Shown in pieces: positions 40,378-50,627 of a DNA stretch of 64,000 nucleotides. Made by a program: the position numbers and the translations under genes. Under the pieces are notes generated by a model. The model made no database searches. It was not told the DNA's origin and saw nothing but the letters and a program-made list of their open reading frames with translations. The first letter of the stretch is position 1; each line of letters opens with the position of its first letter. The stretch spans positions 1,302,001 to 1,366,000 of the forward strand of contig NZ_JPKR02000003.1 of the NCBI RefSeq assembly GCF_000757425.2, in the 5' to 3' direction. The stretch comes from Tatumella morbirosei. Its GTDB lineage: Bacteria > Pseudomonadota > Gammaproteobacteria > Enterobacterales > Enterobacteriaceae.

Positions 40378-40592
40378 TGAAATTCCTTATCCTATGCCCC
40401 ATCTTGAGACAGGCTCGCACATGAGGCTTTTTAAGATGGCGATTTTCGGTCTGTGTTGCGGTTTTGTGTTACGCAAGCGAGTGTACCAGTGTTTTTTATA
40501 CTGTAAAAATCCACAGATAGTTAATCATCGTAAGGAATAAAAATTGCATATAACCAATTGATTATACAAGACAAAAAAGGTAACTGACTGAA

Positions 40593-40847
40593 GTGGCTTT
40601 ACTAATTACTAAGCGTTGTATCAATTGCGATATGTGTGAGCCGGAATGTCCTAACCAGGCAATTTCGATGGGCGATACAATTTATCAGATTGATGCAGAG
40701 CGTTGTACAGAGTGTATCGGCCATTACGATGCACCAACCTGTCAGAGTGTCTGCCCGATCAATAATACGATCATTACTGATCCGCAGCAGACAGAAACGA
40801 CTGAAGCTTTATGGGAAAAATTTGTCACACTGTGGCATTCCGCCTGA
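40593..40847 (+). CDS. yfhL: YfhL family 4Fe-4S ferredoxin
   Basis: 84-residue ferredoxin with two cluster motifs: CINCDMCEPECPNQ and CTECIGHYDAPTCQSVCP; the eight-residue insertion and C-terminal helix are typical of the Allochromatium-type ferredoxin family to which E. coli YfhL belongs. GTG start (MALLITKRCINC). The ribosome site is weak and distant (AAAAGG about 15 bases upstream). Physiological partner unknown. Next to acpS as in E. coli, converging on it. Confidence 0.93.
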   Translation: MALLITKRCINCDMCEPECPNQAISMGDTIYQIDAERCTECIGHYDAPTCQSVCPINNTIITDPQQTETTEALWEKFVTLWHSA

Positions 40848-40860
40848 GCATACCAGTGTG

Positions 40861-41241
40861 TCAGTTTTCCAGAATCACCGTCGCACAGGCATAGCGGCGT
40901 TCATCAGCCAGGGTGACATGAACATTTCGTACCCCTAAATCTTCTGCAAGGCTGTTGGCCTGGCCAAAAAAACGCAGGCAGGGCTTACCCAGCGCATCGT
41001 TATAGACTTCAAACTGATTAAAAGCCAGTCCCCCCCTGATGCCGGTACCAAAGGCTTTTGCGACCGCCTCTTTCACCGCAAAGCGCTTCGCCAGAAAACG
41101 GACTGGCTGATGGTGTTGCTGATATTGTTGCCATTCGAACTCTGTCAGCACACGGCGTGCCAGCCTGTCACCGGAGCGGCTAATCACTTGTTCGATACGC
41201 TCAATCTCGACAATGTCTGTACCCAAGCCCAGAATAGCCAT
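40861..41241 (-). CDS. acpS: Holo-[acyl-carrier-protein] synthase
   Basis: Transfers 4'-phosphopantetheine from CoA to apo-ACP, enabling fatty acid synthesis. 126 residues with the signature [13 protein letters not shown] (Mg-binding Asp) and [15 protein letters not shown] (Glu and Lys). ATG overlaps the pdxJ stop by one base (TAATG), so it is translationally coupled to pdxJ, as in E. coli. Confidence 0.97.
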   Translation of the reverse strand: MAILGLGTDIVEIERIEQVISRSGDRLARRVLTEFEWQQYQQHHQPVRFLAKRFAVKEAVAKAFGTGIRGGLAFNQFEVYNDALGKPCLRFFGQANSLAEDLGVRNVHVTLADERRYACATVILEN

Positions 41242-41972
41242 TACCGACGCGATTCTCTCAACAACACTTTCATTTCGCGTACCGCTTCTGCCAGTCCGCT
41301 GATCACCGCCTGACCAATGATTGAATGGCCGATATTCAGTTCATGCATTTGCGGGATAGCTGCAACCGGTAACACGTTGTGGTAAGTCAGACCATGGCCT
41401 GCATTCACTTTCAGCCCTAGTGAAGCCGCGTATTCCGCCGCTTCACGGATACGTGCCAGTTCCGCGTCCTGCTCCGGACCTTCAGCGGCTTCGGCATAAG
41501 CACCGGTATGAATCTCGATATAAGGCGCACCCGCGGTAACGGCTGCATCGATCTGTCGGTGATCTGCGTCGATAAACAGAGAAACCAAAATCCCGGCCTC
41601 TGTCAGACGTTTCACAGCATCATTAAGCTTCTGCTGTTGACCCGCCACATCCAGCCCACCTTCCGTTGTCACTTCCTGACGATTTTCCGGTACCAGACAA
41701 CAGAAATGAGGACGAACTTCACAGGCAATAGTGATCATTTCTTCGGTGACCGCCATCTCCAGATTCATCCGGGTCTGAATAGTATCGCGCAGCAAACGGA
41801 TATCACGATCGGTAATATGACGCCGATCTTCACGTAGATGCACCGTAATCCCGTCAGCACCTGCCTGCTCAGCAATAAATGCGGCCTGTACAGGATCCGG
41901 ATAGCGGGTACCACGGGCATTGCGCAGGGTCGCGATATGGTCAATATTGACCCCTAATAATAGTTCCGTCAT
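41241..41972 (-). CDS. pdxJ: Pyridoxine 5'-phosphate synthase
   Basis: Condenses 1-deoxyxylulose-5-phosphate with aminoacetone phosphate in the DXP-dependent vitamin B6 pathway. 243 residues, TIM barrel; [16 protein letters not shown] start, catalytic HLREDRRHI and [11 protein letters not shown]. The ATG at 41972 after GAGGATTGTC is chosen; an upstream ATG (42011) would add 13 residues into the recO end. Between recO and acpS. Confidence 0.97.
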   Translation of the reverse strand: MTELLLGVNIDHIATLRNARGTRYPDPVQAAFIAEQAGADGITVHLREDRRHITDRDIRLLRDTIQTRMNLEMAVTEEMITIACEVRPHFCCLVPENRQEVTTEGGLDVAGQQQKLNDAVKRLTEAGILVSLFIDADHRQIDAAVTAGAPYIEIHTGAYAEAAEGPEQDAELARIREAAEYAASLGLKVNAGHGLTYHNVLPVAAIPQMHELNIGHSIIGQAVISGLAEAVREMKVLLRESRR

Positions 41973-42016
41973 GACAATCCTCAGTCTTAATAAACACACC
42001 CTGCCGGGCAACCCGT

Positions 42017-42748
42017 TTACGATTTGTTTTGTGGTGGCACGGCAACAGGTAAAGTAAATTGCCGGAATAGCTCCTGGCTTTTTAGCGGCTTTCCACCAAG
42101 ATAAGGCTTCAGGGCCATACGTGTAAAACGTTTTGCAGCCCGCAGCGTATCACTGTCAGGAAATTCCCGGGAATACAGTGCCAGCAACTGACGCCCGGTA
42201 AAGCTGCGCTGGTTAACCACCAGACTGGCAATAAAACCCTTTTCCTCACGATAACTGTAAGTCATAGTTTCACTGACAGGTTCACCGCTGCCGGCACAGT
42301 GCAAAAAATCGACGCCATAACCCAGATGGCCAAGCACCGCCAGTTCAAAGCGGCGTAACACAGGTTCGGCAGACCCTGTTGCTGCGGCCAGCCCCTGGAT
42401 ACAGTGAAGATAATCAAAGAAGAGTTCGGAGAAAGGAATTTCCTGTCCCAGGACACGGGACAGCAGTTCATTAACATACAAACCGCAATACAGATAGGTC
42501 CCGTTAAGCGGCAGTGCCAGAGAAACAGCTTCGGCACTGCGTAGTGTTCTGATATCTCCTTTACCAGACCAACGGACCAGCAGCGGGGTAAATGGCTGCA
42601 ATGCCCCTTTTAACTGCGAACGTTTGGCCCGCGCACCTTTGGCCAACACCCGTACCCGTCCTTCGTTTTCACTGAACAGATCCAGTAACAAACTGGTTTC
42701 GCTGTACGGGCGACTATGCAGCACAAAGGCGCGTTGCCAGCCTTCCAT
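42017..42748 (-). CDS. recO: DNA repair protein RecO
   Basis: RecFOR pathway factor that anneals ssDNA and loads RecA on SSB-coated DNA. 243 residues: N-terminal OB-fold (about 1-80; [17 protein letters not shown]) and a helical C-terminal domain. Starts three bases after the era stop, in the rnc-era-recO-pdxJ-acpS operon. No anomaly. Confidence 0.97.
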   Translation of the reverse strand: MEGWQRAFVLHSRPYSETSLLLDLFSENEGRVRVLAKGARAKRSQLKGALQPFTPLLVRWSGKGDIRTLRSAEAVSLALPLNGTYLYCGLYVNELLSRVLGQEIPFSELFFDYLHCIQGLAAATGSAEPVLRRFELAVLGHLGYGVDFLHCAGSGEPVSETMTYSYREEKGFIASLVVNQRSFTGRQLLALYSREFPDSDTLRAAKRFTRMALKPYLGGKPLKSQELFRQFTLPVAVPPQNKS

Positions 42749-42751
42749 AAA

Positions 42752-43657
42752 TCAGAGGTCGTCGGTATAACCCAGGCTGCGTAACGCACGTTCGTCGTCC
42801 GCCCAGCCGGATTTCACTTTTACCCACAGCTCCAGATGTACCTTAACTTCAAACATCTGTTCCATATCTTTACGGGCTTCAATACCGATAGTTTTGATTT
42901 TGGCACCTTTGTTGCCAATCACCATCTTCTTCTGACCTTCACGCTCCACCAGAATCAGACCATGGATGTCATAACCGCCACGCTCATTATTCACAAACTG
43001 TTCAATTTCAACAGTCACTGAATACGGCAGTTCTGCCCCGAGGAAACGCATCAGTTTTTCACGGATGATTTCTGAAGCCATAAAGCGTTGCGAGCGATCG
43101 GTCACATAATCTTCAGGGAAGTGATGATCAGCTTCCGGCAGATGCTTATGCACTATGGAAGCAATAGTATCGACATTGTTGCCGTGTTCCGCCGACACCG
43201 GCACCACATCCAGGAAGTTCATTTTCTGGCTCAACATCTGGATATGAGGCAGCAGAATCGATTTATCCTGCAGGTTATCAATCTTGTTAATTGCCAGAAC
43301 CACCGGCGCTTTGCCGGCCTTCAGTTTCCCCAGTACCATTTCATCGTCGTCAGTCCAGCGGGTACCTTCCACCACGAAAATGACCAGTTCCACATCCCCG
43401 ATAGAACTACTGGCAGCTTTGTTCATCAGGCGATTGATGGCCCGCTTTTCTTCCATATGCAGGCCCGGCGTATCCACATAGATTGCCTGATAATTATCCC
43501 GGGTATCGATCCCCATAATCCGGTGCCGCGTGGTTTGTGGCTTACGCGAGGTGATCGAAATTTTCTGCCCCAGTAACTGGTTCAGTAATGTAGATTTGCC
43601 GACATTAGGTCGGCCGACGATTGCGATAAAACCGCAATGGGGTGCTTGTTCGCTCAT
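42752..43657 (-). CDS. era: GTPase Era
   Basis: Ras-like GTPase with a KH domain that binds the 3' end of 16S rRNA during 30S maturation. 301 residues: G1 GRPNVGKS, G3 DTPGL, G4 NKID, then the KH domain (about 210-290) with [13 protein letters not shown] overlaps the rnc TGA by four bases (ATGA), the usual coupling. Confidence 0.98.
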   Translation of the reverse strand: MSEQAPHCGFIAIVGRPNVGKSTLLNQLLGQKISITSRKPQTTRHRIMGIDTRDNYQAIYVDTPGLHMEEKRAINRLMNKAASSSIGDVELVIFVVEGTRWTDDDEMVLGKLKAGKAPVVLAINKIDNLQDKSILLPHIQMLSQKMNFLDVVPVSAEHGNNVDTIASIVHKHLPEADHHFPEDYVTDRSQRFMASEIIREKLMRFLGAELPYSVTVEIEQFVNNERGGYDIHGLILVEREGQKKMVIGNKGAKIKTIGIEARKDMEQMFEVKVHLELWVKVKSGWADDERALRSLGYTDDL

Positions 43658-44334
43658 TCAATTCCTAACTTAATCAGCGCCTGCTCTGCGGCTGCCTGTT
43701 CTGCTTTGCGGCGGCTGGAACCAACCCCAACCACAGCTTCTTCCATTCCGCTCACCTGGCAATGGATGGTAAATTCCTGGTCGTGGGCTTCGCCACGCAC
43801 CTGAACCACCAGATAAGATGGTAACGGTAAATGCCGGCCCTGCAGAAACTCCTGCAGCCGGGTTTTAGGATCTTTTTGTTTGTCACCAGGACTGATCGAT
43901 TCCAGGCGACTCTGATACCAGCGAAGGATCAGCTTTTCAATTTGCTGTATATCACTGTCGAGAAAAATCCCCCCGATCAGCGCTTCTACCGTATCGGCCA
44001 GAATTGATTCACGACGAAAACCGCCGCTTTTTAATTCTCCCGGCCCAAGCCGCAGACATTCGCCCAGTTCAAATTCCCGCGCCATTTCTGCCAGAGTATT
44101 ACCACGAACCAGCGTCGCGCGCATCCGACTCATATCCCCTTCGTCCACGCGTGGAAAGCGGTGGTATAAGGCATTGGCAATCACATAACTCAGAATAGAA
44201 TCCCCCAGGAACTCCAGTCGTTCATTATGTTTGCTGCTGGCACTGCGGTGGGTTAAAGCCTGCTGCAATAAATCTGCTTGAGTGAAAGTATAGCCCAGTT
44301 TCCTCTGGAGCTTATTAATCAGGATGGGGTTCAT
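43654..44334 (-). CDS. rnc: Ribonuclease III
   Basis: Double-strand RNA endonuclease that processes rRNA and regulates mRNAs. 226 residues, same as E. coli: signature [15 protein letters not shown] with catalytic acidic residues, and a dsRNA-binding domain (about 155-225; [16 protein letters not shown]). An ATG eight codons upstream is open but the family starts MNPI at 44334. A long hairpin in its leader (44367-44413) is a probable self-cleavage site. Confidence 0.98.
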   Translation of the reverse strand: MNPILINKLQRKLGYTFTQADLLQQALTHRSASSKHNERLEFLGDSILSYVIANALYHRFPRVDEGDMSRMRATLVRGNTLAEMAREFELGECLRLGPGELKSGGFRRESILADTVEALIGGIFLDSDIQQIEKLILRWYQSRLESISPGDKQKDPKTRLQEFLQGRHLPLPSYLVVQVRGEAHDQEFTIHCQVSGMEEAVVGVGSSRRKAEQAAAEQALIKLGIE

Positions 44335-44366
44335 GCGTTTCCAGCTCTTAGATGACATCTGTTGCT

Positions 44367-44413
44367 CTGCACATGAAACAGGGCTGATACAGCTCTCTCT
44401 GTTTCGTGTGCAG
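44367..44413 (-). promoter_or_regulatory. RNase III-type leader hairpin of rnc
   Basis: Fifteen-base arms (44367-44381 and 44399-44413) pair with one mismatch around a 17-base loop, 33 bases upstream of the rnc ATG. E. coli rnc is autoregulated by RNase III cleavage of a leader stem in this position. The role here is inferred from that. Confidence 0.65.
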
Positions 44414-44440
44414 TGGCCTGCCGGCCAGGGTCAGTAACAA

Positions 44441-44457
44441 GGCCCGCACAGCGGGCC
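44441..44457 (-). terminator. Possible terminator after lepB
   Basis: Seven-bp stem GGCCCGC / GCGGGCC with a three-base loop, followed on the minus strand by TTGTTACT. Lies ten bases after the lepB stop and would separate lepAB from the rnc operon, which has its own promoter in E. coli. Confidence 0.5.
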
Positions 44458-44467
44458 CACATTGGTA

Positions 44468-45439
44468 TTAATGAATGCCGCCGATACGGCTCAGACGAAC
44501 TCCGGTAGGCCATTTGCCTTCCTGTTTTTCGAAGCTCATCCAGATAGCCACGGCTTTACCCACCAGGTTCTTTTCAGGCACAAAGCCCCAGTAGCGGCTG
44601 TCAGCACTGTTATCCCGGTTATCACCCATCATAAAATACTCACCGGCAGGAACGACCCAGGTCGCTGGCTGTTGTCCCGGCTGCTGGTAATAAGAACTCA
44701 CCTGACTCTGTGCTTCGTTTACCAGTAAGATGTTATGTGTGACATTGCCGATAGTTTCTTTACGAATACCCAGGCGTAAACCACCTTTCATGCTTTGATC
44801 AAGGGGGACCTGGTAGAATCCATTCCCGACTTCATTACCATCAAAACCGCTAAAGGTCTGAATAAATTGACTCGGTTCCATATCACTATAGGTGACAGGT
44901 ACCGCATTGCCACATTGTCCTGAACCACACCCGGGAGTTACGGTGATCGTTTTGCTGTAAGGATCAAAGACGATTTTATCACCAGGTAAGCCAATCACAC
45001 GCTTAATATAGTCAACACTGGGATCTTTCGGGTATTTGAAAACCGCGATATCGCCACGTTTCGGATGACCGGTCGGGATCAGTGTAGTCTGTGTAATAGG
45101 ATCTTTCAGACCATAGGCAAATTTCTCTACCAGAATAAAATCGCCAATCAGCAGGGTCGGCATCATAGATGCGGACGGTATCTGAAACGGCTCAAACACA
45201 AATGATCGTACGATGAAAACGACAAACAAGACCGGGAACACCGATATTGCCGTTTCAATCCAGCCAGGATGACGGTCCACGGCATTCAGTGTTTTCTCAT
45301 CCAGTGCAGTACCAGCCATTTCACGGGCCTGTTGCTGCTTTTTACGACGGACAGGAGCCCAGACGAATTTTTCAATGCACCAGATGATTCCGGTAATCAG
45401 AGTGGCTAAAGCCAGAATCAGTGCAAACATATTTGCCAT
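44468..45439 (-). CDS. lepB: Signal peptidase I
   Basis: Inner-membrane serine protease that removes signal peptides. 323 residues: two N-terminal membrane segments (about 3-22 and 62-80), catalytic Ser91 in IPSASMMPT and Lys146 in YIKRVIGLPGD, and boxes with GDNRDNSADSRYWG. All catalytic residues present. Ten bases after lepA, the standard pair. Confidence 0.98.
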   Translation of the reverse strand: MANMFALILALATLITGIIWCIEKFVWAPVRRKKQQQAREMAGTALDEKTLNAVDRHPGWIETAISVFPVLFVVFIVRSFVFEPFQIPSASMMPTLLIGDFILVEKFAYGLKDPITQTTLIPTGHPKRGDIAVFKYPKDPSVDYIKRVIGLPGDKIVFDPYSKTITVTPGCGSGQCGNAVPVTYSDMEPSQFIQTFSGFDGNEVGNGFYQVPLDQSMKGGLRLGIRKETIGNVTHNILLVNEAQSQVSSYYQQPGQQPATWVVPAGEYFMMGDNRDNSADSRYWGFVPEKNLVGKAVAIWMSFEKQEGKWPTGVRLSRIGGIH

Positions 45440-45448
45440 GCCAGGTCC

Positions 45449-47248
45449 TTATTTGTTGTCCTTGCCCACATGCAGAATGGCTAAAAACGCTTCCTGAGGT
45501 AATTCTACGTTACCTACCTGTTTCATCCGTTTTTTACCATCTTTCTGTTTTTGCAACAGCTTTTTCTTACGGCTCACGTCACCGCCATAACATTTGGCGA
45601 GAACGTTCTTACGTAATTGTTTCACTGTTGAACGGGCAATGATGTGATTACCGATAGCAGCCTGAATAGCAATGTCAAACTGCTGACGCGGGATGAGCTC
45701 TTTCATTTTCTCAACCAGTTCACGTCCGCGGTATTGTGAGTTATCGCGATGGGTAATCAATGCCAATGCGTCGACACGCTCTGAGTTAATCAGAACATCA
45801 ACACGTACCATATCAGAGGCCTGGAATCGTTTAAAATTATAATCCAGAGATGCATAACCACGCGAAGTGGACTTCAGGCGATCGAAGAAATCAAGCACAA
45901 CTTCGGCCATCGGAATATCGTAGGTTAAAGCAATCTGGTTTCCATGATAAACCATGTTGGTTTGCACGCCGCGTTTCTCAATACAGAGTGTAATCACATT
46001 CCCCAGGTATTCCTGTGGAACCAGCATATGACACTCTGCAATCGGTTCGCGTAATTCTTCAATATTGTTCAGCGGTGGCAATTTCGACGGGCTGTCGACA
46101 TAAACCACATTGCCGTCAGTGGTCTGAACTTCATACACTACTGTAGGGGCTGTGGTGATCAGATCAATATCGTACTCACGCTCCAGACGCTCCTGAATAA
46201 TTTCCATGTGCAGCAGACCCAGGAATCCACAACGGAAACCAAAGCCAAGTGCCGTAGAACTTTCCGGCTCATAAAACAGTGAAGCATCGTTCAGACTCAG
46301 TTTACCTAACGCATCACGGAAAGACTCGTAATCATCAGAGCTTACCGGGAACAGTCCGGCGTAAACCTGCGGTTTCACTTTTTTAAAACCAGGTAACGCT
46401 TTTTCAGCAGGAGTCCGGGAACTGGTCAGCGTATCACCGACTGGCGCGCCTAAAATATCTTTAATCGCGCAGACCAGCCAGCCCACTTCACCGCATCCCA
46501 GTTCAGTACGATCGACCTGTTTCGGTGTAAAAATACCCAAACGGTCAGCGTTATACACCTGCCCGGTACTCATCACTTTGATTTTGTCGCCTTTGCGCAG
46601 AGTACCATTCTTCACCCGCACCAGCGACACAACCCCAAGATAGTTATCGAACCAGGAATCGATGATCAGTGCCTGTAACGGAGCTTCCGGGTCACCTTCC
46701 GGTGGCGGGATATCACGAACCAGGCGTTCCAGAACTTCCGGTACACCCACCCCGGTTTTGGCTGAACAGCGGACGGCATCGGTCGCATCAATTCCCACAA
46801 TGTCTTCAATTTCCTGAGAGACACGGTCTGGATCGGCCGCCGGCAGGTCGATCTTGTTCAGTACCGGCACAACCTCGAGGTCCATTTCCATGGCGGTATA
46901 GCAGTTTGCCAGGGTCTGAGCTTCTACCCCCTGCCCTGCATCCACCACCAGCAAGGCACCTTCACAGGCCGCCAGGGAGCGGGAAACTTCATAGGAGAAG
47001 TCAACATGGCCCGGGGTATCGATAAAATTAAGCTGGTAGGTTTGACCGTCCTGAGCATGGTAGTCGAGGGTAACACTCTGTGCTTTGATGGTAATACCGC
47101 GTTCACGTTCCAGTTCCATTGAATCCAGAACCTGAGCAGCCATTTCACGGTCGGTCAACCCGCCGCAGGTCTGAATCAGGCGATCAGAAAGCGTAGATTT
47201 GCCGTGATCGATGTGCGCTATAATGGAAAAGTTTCTTATATGCTTCAT
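45449..47248 (-). CDS. lepA: Elongation factor 4 (LepA)
   Basis: Ribosomal GTPase that back-translocates or aids ribosome assembly under stress. 599 residues: GTP-binding domain with [16 protein letters not shown] and NKIDLP motifs, EF-G-like domains II, III and V, and the LepA-specific C-terminal domain ([20 protein letters not shown]). The 222-base spacer upstream (47249-47470) holds its promoter; I see no further gene there. Confidence 0.98.
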   Translation of the reverse strand: MKHIRNFSIIAHIDHGKSTLSDRLIQTCGGLTDREMAAQVLDSMELERERGITIKAQSVTLDYHAQDGQTYQLNFIDTPGHVDFSYEVSRSLAACEGALLVVDAGQGVEAQTLANCYTAMEMDLEVVPVLNKIDLPAADPDRVSQEIEDIVGIDATDAVRCSAKTGVGVPEVLERLVRDIPPPEGDPEAPLQALIIDSWFDNYLGVVSLVRVKNGTLRKGDKIKVMSTGQVYNADRLGIFTPKQVDRTELGCGEVGWLVCAIKDILGAPVGDTLTSSRTPAEKALPGFKKVKPQVYAGLFPVSSDDYESFRDALGKLSLNDASLFYEPESSTALGFGFRCGFLGLLHMEIIQERLEREYDIDLITTAPTVVYEVQTTDGNVVYVDSPSKLPPLNNIEELREPIAECHMLVPQEYLGNVITLCIEKRGVQTNMVYHGNQIALTYDIPMAEVVLDFFDRLKSTSRGYASLDYNFKRFQASDMVRVDVLINSERVDALALITHRDNSQYRGRELVEKMKELIPRQQFDIAIQAAIGNHIIARSTVKQLRKNVLAKCYGGDVSRKKKLLQKQKDGKKRMKQVGNVELPQEAFLAILHVGKDNK

Positions 47249-47470
47249 TTATATGAATATCTTCGCGTAAAAACGTCTGTTGAATACCAGGGCACAGAGA
47301 TGATAAGTAACATCACTCGTTACTCGTGTTGAGTCAGCCTCATTAATGAGGTGGCATATTACACTGTTAAGGGCCCGTACGAAAGCCAGTAACCTGGTGT
47401 AATTGCTAAAGAGAAAGGTAAATTTTAGTGCGGGAAAGGCCGGGGATTATCCTCCGGCATGTCACTCTGA

Positions 47471-47941
47471 CTACTCACCCTCTGCCGTTTCGAAGCGCAG
47501 AGAATCCGGAGGCAACGCCACACTTAAGATCACTGGCTGAAAGGCTTCTTTATCGCCAATCAATGCCGAGATGCCTTTCGAGAGAATAAAGCCTCCAACA
47601 CCGCCCAGCAATGCGCCGCTGGCAGAAGCAAGATTAGAATGAAACAGTGACTGGAACAGGCCGGCAACAATAAACAGACCAAGTAACGGTGTCATGTAGA
47701 CCAGCACCGCAGAACCCAGCAGGCTGCTTTCACGAATACCTAATTCAATACGCTGACCTGGCTGTAACGGCTGTTTACTGGCAATCTGCATCACTTCTGC
47801 ATCTTCCGGCCCCAGTTTATTCAACAAGTGACTACCACAACCTTTACGTGCATTGCAGCTGTTACAGGAAGTTTTTGCTTCGGTATGCAGTGTCGCAATC
47901 CCGTTTTCCCAGGAAGTTACGGTTGCCCATTCTCTCATCAT
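47471..47941 (-). CDS. rseC: RseC/MucC family membrane protein
   Basis: 156-residue inner-membrane protein with N-terminal cysteine-rich part (SCNSCNARKGCGS) and two membrane segments (LVYMTPLLGLFIVAGLF and ASGALLGGVGGFILS). It is linked to SoxR reduction and sigma-E modulation in E. coli. Last gene of the rpoE operon, two bases after rseB. The second Met could also be the start (MREWATV); both are compatible. Confidence 0.95.
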   Translation of the reverse strand: MMREWATVTSWENGIATLHTEAKTSCNSCNARKGCGSHLLNKLGPEDAEVMQIASKQPLQPGQRIELGIRESSLLGSAVLVYMTPLLGLFIVAGLFQSLFHSNLASASGALLGGVGGFILSKGISALIGDKEAFQPVILSVALPPDSLRFETAEGE

Positions 47942-47943
47942 AA

Positions 47944-48894
47944 TCAGTTACCTACGTCGACATTGTCCGCAATACGTTTTGCAGTAGCTGCAGGCAATTC
48001 GCCCACAACACTAATTTCCTTATTATTACGTATTTCGACCTGAATCGTACGTCGTCCAGTGCGCAATGACTGATTCAGACTATCTTTATCTGCATCCGTG
48101 ACATTAATGGTAAAACTAAATAACCCGTCAGAGTATAGCCTGGTTTCAAAAGCTTTCCCCATCGTAGGAATTTGACGGCGGGTTTGTGAAATCATCTGCA
48201 TTCCGGCCGGCACCCAGCCCGGTTTCCAGTTGAAGTTGACTTTATCCCCCGCGGGAAGAGATAGAACCGGTGGCAGACTGGCATCTTTCAGAGATTCCAT
48301 CATCCGGCTGACGCCTTCATCCACCGCAAAACTGATTACCTGATATTGTTCGATAGGTTCACCGTCCTGAGCCAACAAATCTACGCGTAGCGGCAGCGAG
48401 GTATCAACATCCAGCCAGATAACATAGCTATAGCGGGAACCGTCGTGTGATACGACCCGGACAACATCACACATCTGATCCGCGACACGGGAACGCCCTA
48501 CCGGAATGAAATCATAATAGTTTTTCAGCCGGTCGAAATCGGCATACAACACCGAAGGCAACCCATCGATAATGTGCTCACCTGGTAGAGTAAAGGGTTC
48601 TAACCCAGCTTCAAAATAGCTGATTTCTTTACCACGCTGAATAATCTCACGCCGCGGGCCGTCCATTTGCAACAACTGTGCATAGGTTTGGCCGGAAACA
48701 ATCGCATGGCGATAACGTAAGGATTCTATTCCCTGACGGGAGACATTGATGTAGGCGAATTCATAATTGAGGGTGGCACTGGCTTTTTCCATCTTTTCCA
48801 GCATGGCCTCAGACGCAGAATCCTGCGCTGAGGTCACCGATGAAAACAACAGACTACAAGCCAGAGTAGTCATCAGAATAAAAGGTTTTTTCAT
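47944..48894 (-). CDS. rseB: Sigma-E regulatory protein RseB
   Basis: Periplasmic protein that binds RseA and blocks its cleavage by DegS, sensing lipopolysaccharide and mislocalised lipoproteins. 316 residues with an N-terminal signal (FILMTTLACSLLFSSVTSAQ) and the lipoprotein-carrier-like MucB/RseB domains (about 25-195 and 210-316). Its ATG overlaps the rseA TAA by one base. Confidence 0.97.
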   Translation of the reverse strand: MKKPFILMTTLACSLLFSSVTSAQDSASEAMLEKMEKASATLNYEFAYINVSRQGIESLRYRHAIVSGQTYAQLLQMDGPRREIIQRGKEISYFEAGLEPFTLPGEHIIDGLPSVLYADFDRLKNYYDFIPVGRSRVADQMCDVVRVVSHDGSRYSYVIWLDVDTSLPLRVDLLAQDGEPIEQYQVISFAVDEGVSRMMESLKDASLPPVLSLPAGDKVNFNWKPGWVPAGMQMISQTRRQIPTMGKAFETRLYSDGLFSFTINVTDADKDSLNQSLRTGRRTIQVEIRNNKEISVVGELPAATAKRIADNVDVGN

Positions 48895-49550
48895 TACTGC
48901 TGCTGAATACCCAGAGACTGATTACCCGGCACATTGATCTGAGCCTGTTCAGGAACTCCTGATTCAAACTGATCGTTATTCAGACGACGCTGCAATTCAT
49001 AGTCCTGGAGCATCGCGTTCACACGGCGACGTTGTTCCTGAACCTGTTGGCTGGCATTACCGGCATCAAATATGTCAGAAGGAACCCCAAGACTGACTGG
49101 TGAGGCTTTCCCCATCATTGGCAACGTATTAAACGCCGGGGTATCTGAAGTATCCGCCACGTTGCCAGAGCCGGCCGGAGAATTACCATAATGCTGTACA
49201 CCCACAATTACCGCCAGCGAAACGCATGCTGCGACACCCACCTGCACCAGTTGGGCCGCCCATGGGCGATTTTTGCCGAAAAACGGCATCCTGCTCCAGC
49301 GTGAAGGTTCTGGCTGCGCTTCCGGGATAAACGGGGTCACATTACGGGCAGGTTCCTGCGCGATAGCTTCGGCCACACGGGCTGAAATATCGAAATGAAC
49401 CACGGTACCTACATCGCCACGTAAGGTATCACGTATCAGGTGGTAGCTTGTCCAGCTCTGCTGTAACTCCGTGTCTTTCGCCAGCGAAGAAAGCAATGAC
49501 TGATCTAAGATTTCACCATCCATTAAAGCGGAAAGTTGTTCTTTCTGCAT
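48894..49550 (-). CDS. rseA: Anti-sigma-E factor RseA
   Basis: Inner-membrane anti-sigma factor. 218 residues: cytoplasmic sigma-binding domain (about 1-95; LSALMDGEILDQSLL), one membrane segment (about 102-120; QVGVAACVSLAVIVGVQH), and a Gln-rich periplasmic tail ending in an aromatic-poor sequence. Stress-triggered proteolysis by DegS and RseP frees sigma-E. Second gene of the operon, 29 bases after rpoE. Confidence 0.97.
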   Translation of the reverse strand: MQKEQLSALMDGEILDQSLLSSLAKDTELQQSWTSYHLIRDTLRGDVGTVVHFDISARVAEAIAQEPARNVTPFIPEAQPEPSRWSRMPFFGKNRPWAAQLVQVGVAACVSLAVIVGVQHYGNSPAGSGNVADTSDTPAFNTLPMMGKASPVSLGVPSDIFDAGNASQQVQEQRRRVNAMLQDYELQRRLNNDQFESGVPEQAQINVPGNQSLGIQQQ

Positions 49551-49579
49551 GCCTTTTACCTTTCAAGTAGCCGCCATCC

Positions 49580-50155
49580 CTAACGTTGGATCAGCGGTTG
49601 AACTTTGTTATCGATAGCCTCACGGGCCCGGAATATCCGGGAACGCACTGTTCCGACCGGACAGTCCATAATCTCGGCAATCTCTTCGTAACTCAAACCA
49701 TCGAGTTCCCTGAGTGTGATTGCCATCCGTAAGTCCTCAGGTAATGTTTCTATAGTTTTAAAGACAATTTGTTTCAGTTCTTCTGACAACATTAAGTTCT
49801 CAGGGTTCGAAATTTCTTTCAATGCACCCGCACTTTCGAAATTTTCTGCATCGACCGCATCCACATCACTGGAGGGCGGCCGGCGTCCCTGAGCAACCAG
49901 GTAATTTTTCGCTGTGTTCACAGCGATACGGTATAACCACGTATAAAAAGCACTTTCGCCACGAAATGACTCGAGGGCGCGATAGGCCTTAATAAAAGAC
50001 TCCTGCACCACGTCCGGCACATCCCCTGACGGTACATAGCGCGACACAAGGCTCGCCACTTTATGCTGGTATCGAATCACCAGTAAGTTAAATGACTTTT
50101 GATCTCCTTTCTGGACGCGCTCAACAAGAACCTGATCTGTTAACTGCTCGCTCAT
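49580..50155 (-). CDS. rpoE: RNA polymerase sigma-E factor
   Basis: ECF sigma factor for envelope stress. 191 residues: region 2 (about 20-95; DVVQESFIKAYRALESFRGES) and region 4 (about 130-185; LDGLSYEEIAEIMDCPVGTV). ATG at 50155 (MSEQLTDQVL) matches E. coli; an upstream ATG would add six residues. A sigma-E promoter lies about 80 bases upstream. In E. coli nadB is the divergent neighbour; here it is missing. Confidence 0.98.
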   Translation of the reverse strand: MSEQLTDQVLVERVQKGDQKSFNLLVIRYQHKVASLVSRYVPSGDVPDVVQESFIKAYRALESFRGESAFYTWLYRIAVNTAKNYLVAQGRRPPSSDVDAVDAENFESAGALKEISNPENLMLSEELKQIVFKTIETLPEDLRMAITLRELDGLSYEEIAEIMDCPVGTVRSRIFRAREAIDNKVQPLIQR

Positions 50156-50235
50156 CCGAGGTAATATCCCCACAAATATGTTCTACATCCAATTGACCAC
50201 CAGCAACATCTCACATGATCTGAGCAAGCAGTGGC

Positions 50236-50263
50236 TTAGAGTAGATACTTTAAAGAAAGTTCA
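50236..50263 (-). promoter_or_regulatory. Sigma-E autoregulatory promoter of rpoE
   Basis: The minus strand has TGAACTT, 16 bases, TCTAA, which fits the sigma-E consensus (GGAACTT-N16-TCTRA) and lies about 80 bases before the rpoE ATG, so rpoE probably activates itself. Confidence 0.8.
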
Positions 50264-50627
50264 GCGTTTCCCTGTATTCTCCGGGTAACAGCGCCATTGG
50301 CTGTTTGTAATAACCTCCCGGGCCTCGTGCTATCGATGAACTACGTCACTCTTTTCCTGTCAGATACGGGTAAAAGGTGATTTAACAGGCAGGTTACCTC
50401 ATCGAACAAAGCATTTCATCTCTAATTCAGGGTTCGGTTTAGGCTTTTAACAAAAAAACGCGGCAACACAATGATTGTCATATGCTTCTGTGGTTCGGGT
50501 AAACCGATGTGTAGTTTTTTTTACGAAAAATTAAGAAGATAGTGACAATCTTTACCAGAACCCCGGGCTCAGGAACTACATTGCTATAGCAAACCTCACT
50601 CCTCATAAAAGCCGGTTAACCCTACAT
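50264..50627. other. Spacer between rpoE promoter and trmN6
   Basis: 364 bases with no supported gene on either strand. This is the place of nadB in E. coli; no nadB remnant could be recognised by eye. Several T- and A-rich tracts (50450-50530) are present. Confidence 0.5.

Noticed and set aside
39973-40380. 135-codon plus-strand frame opposite the HExxH gene
   Set aside because: It lies antisense to frames with ribosome sites, an HExxH motif and operon-like overlaps; composition is that of a shadow.
40421-40540. Plus-strand frame MRLFKMAIFGLCCGFVLRKR upstream of yfhL
   Set aside because: No ribosome site, and a minus-strand frame over the same bases is equally open; not enough support for either.
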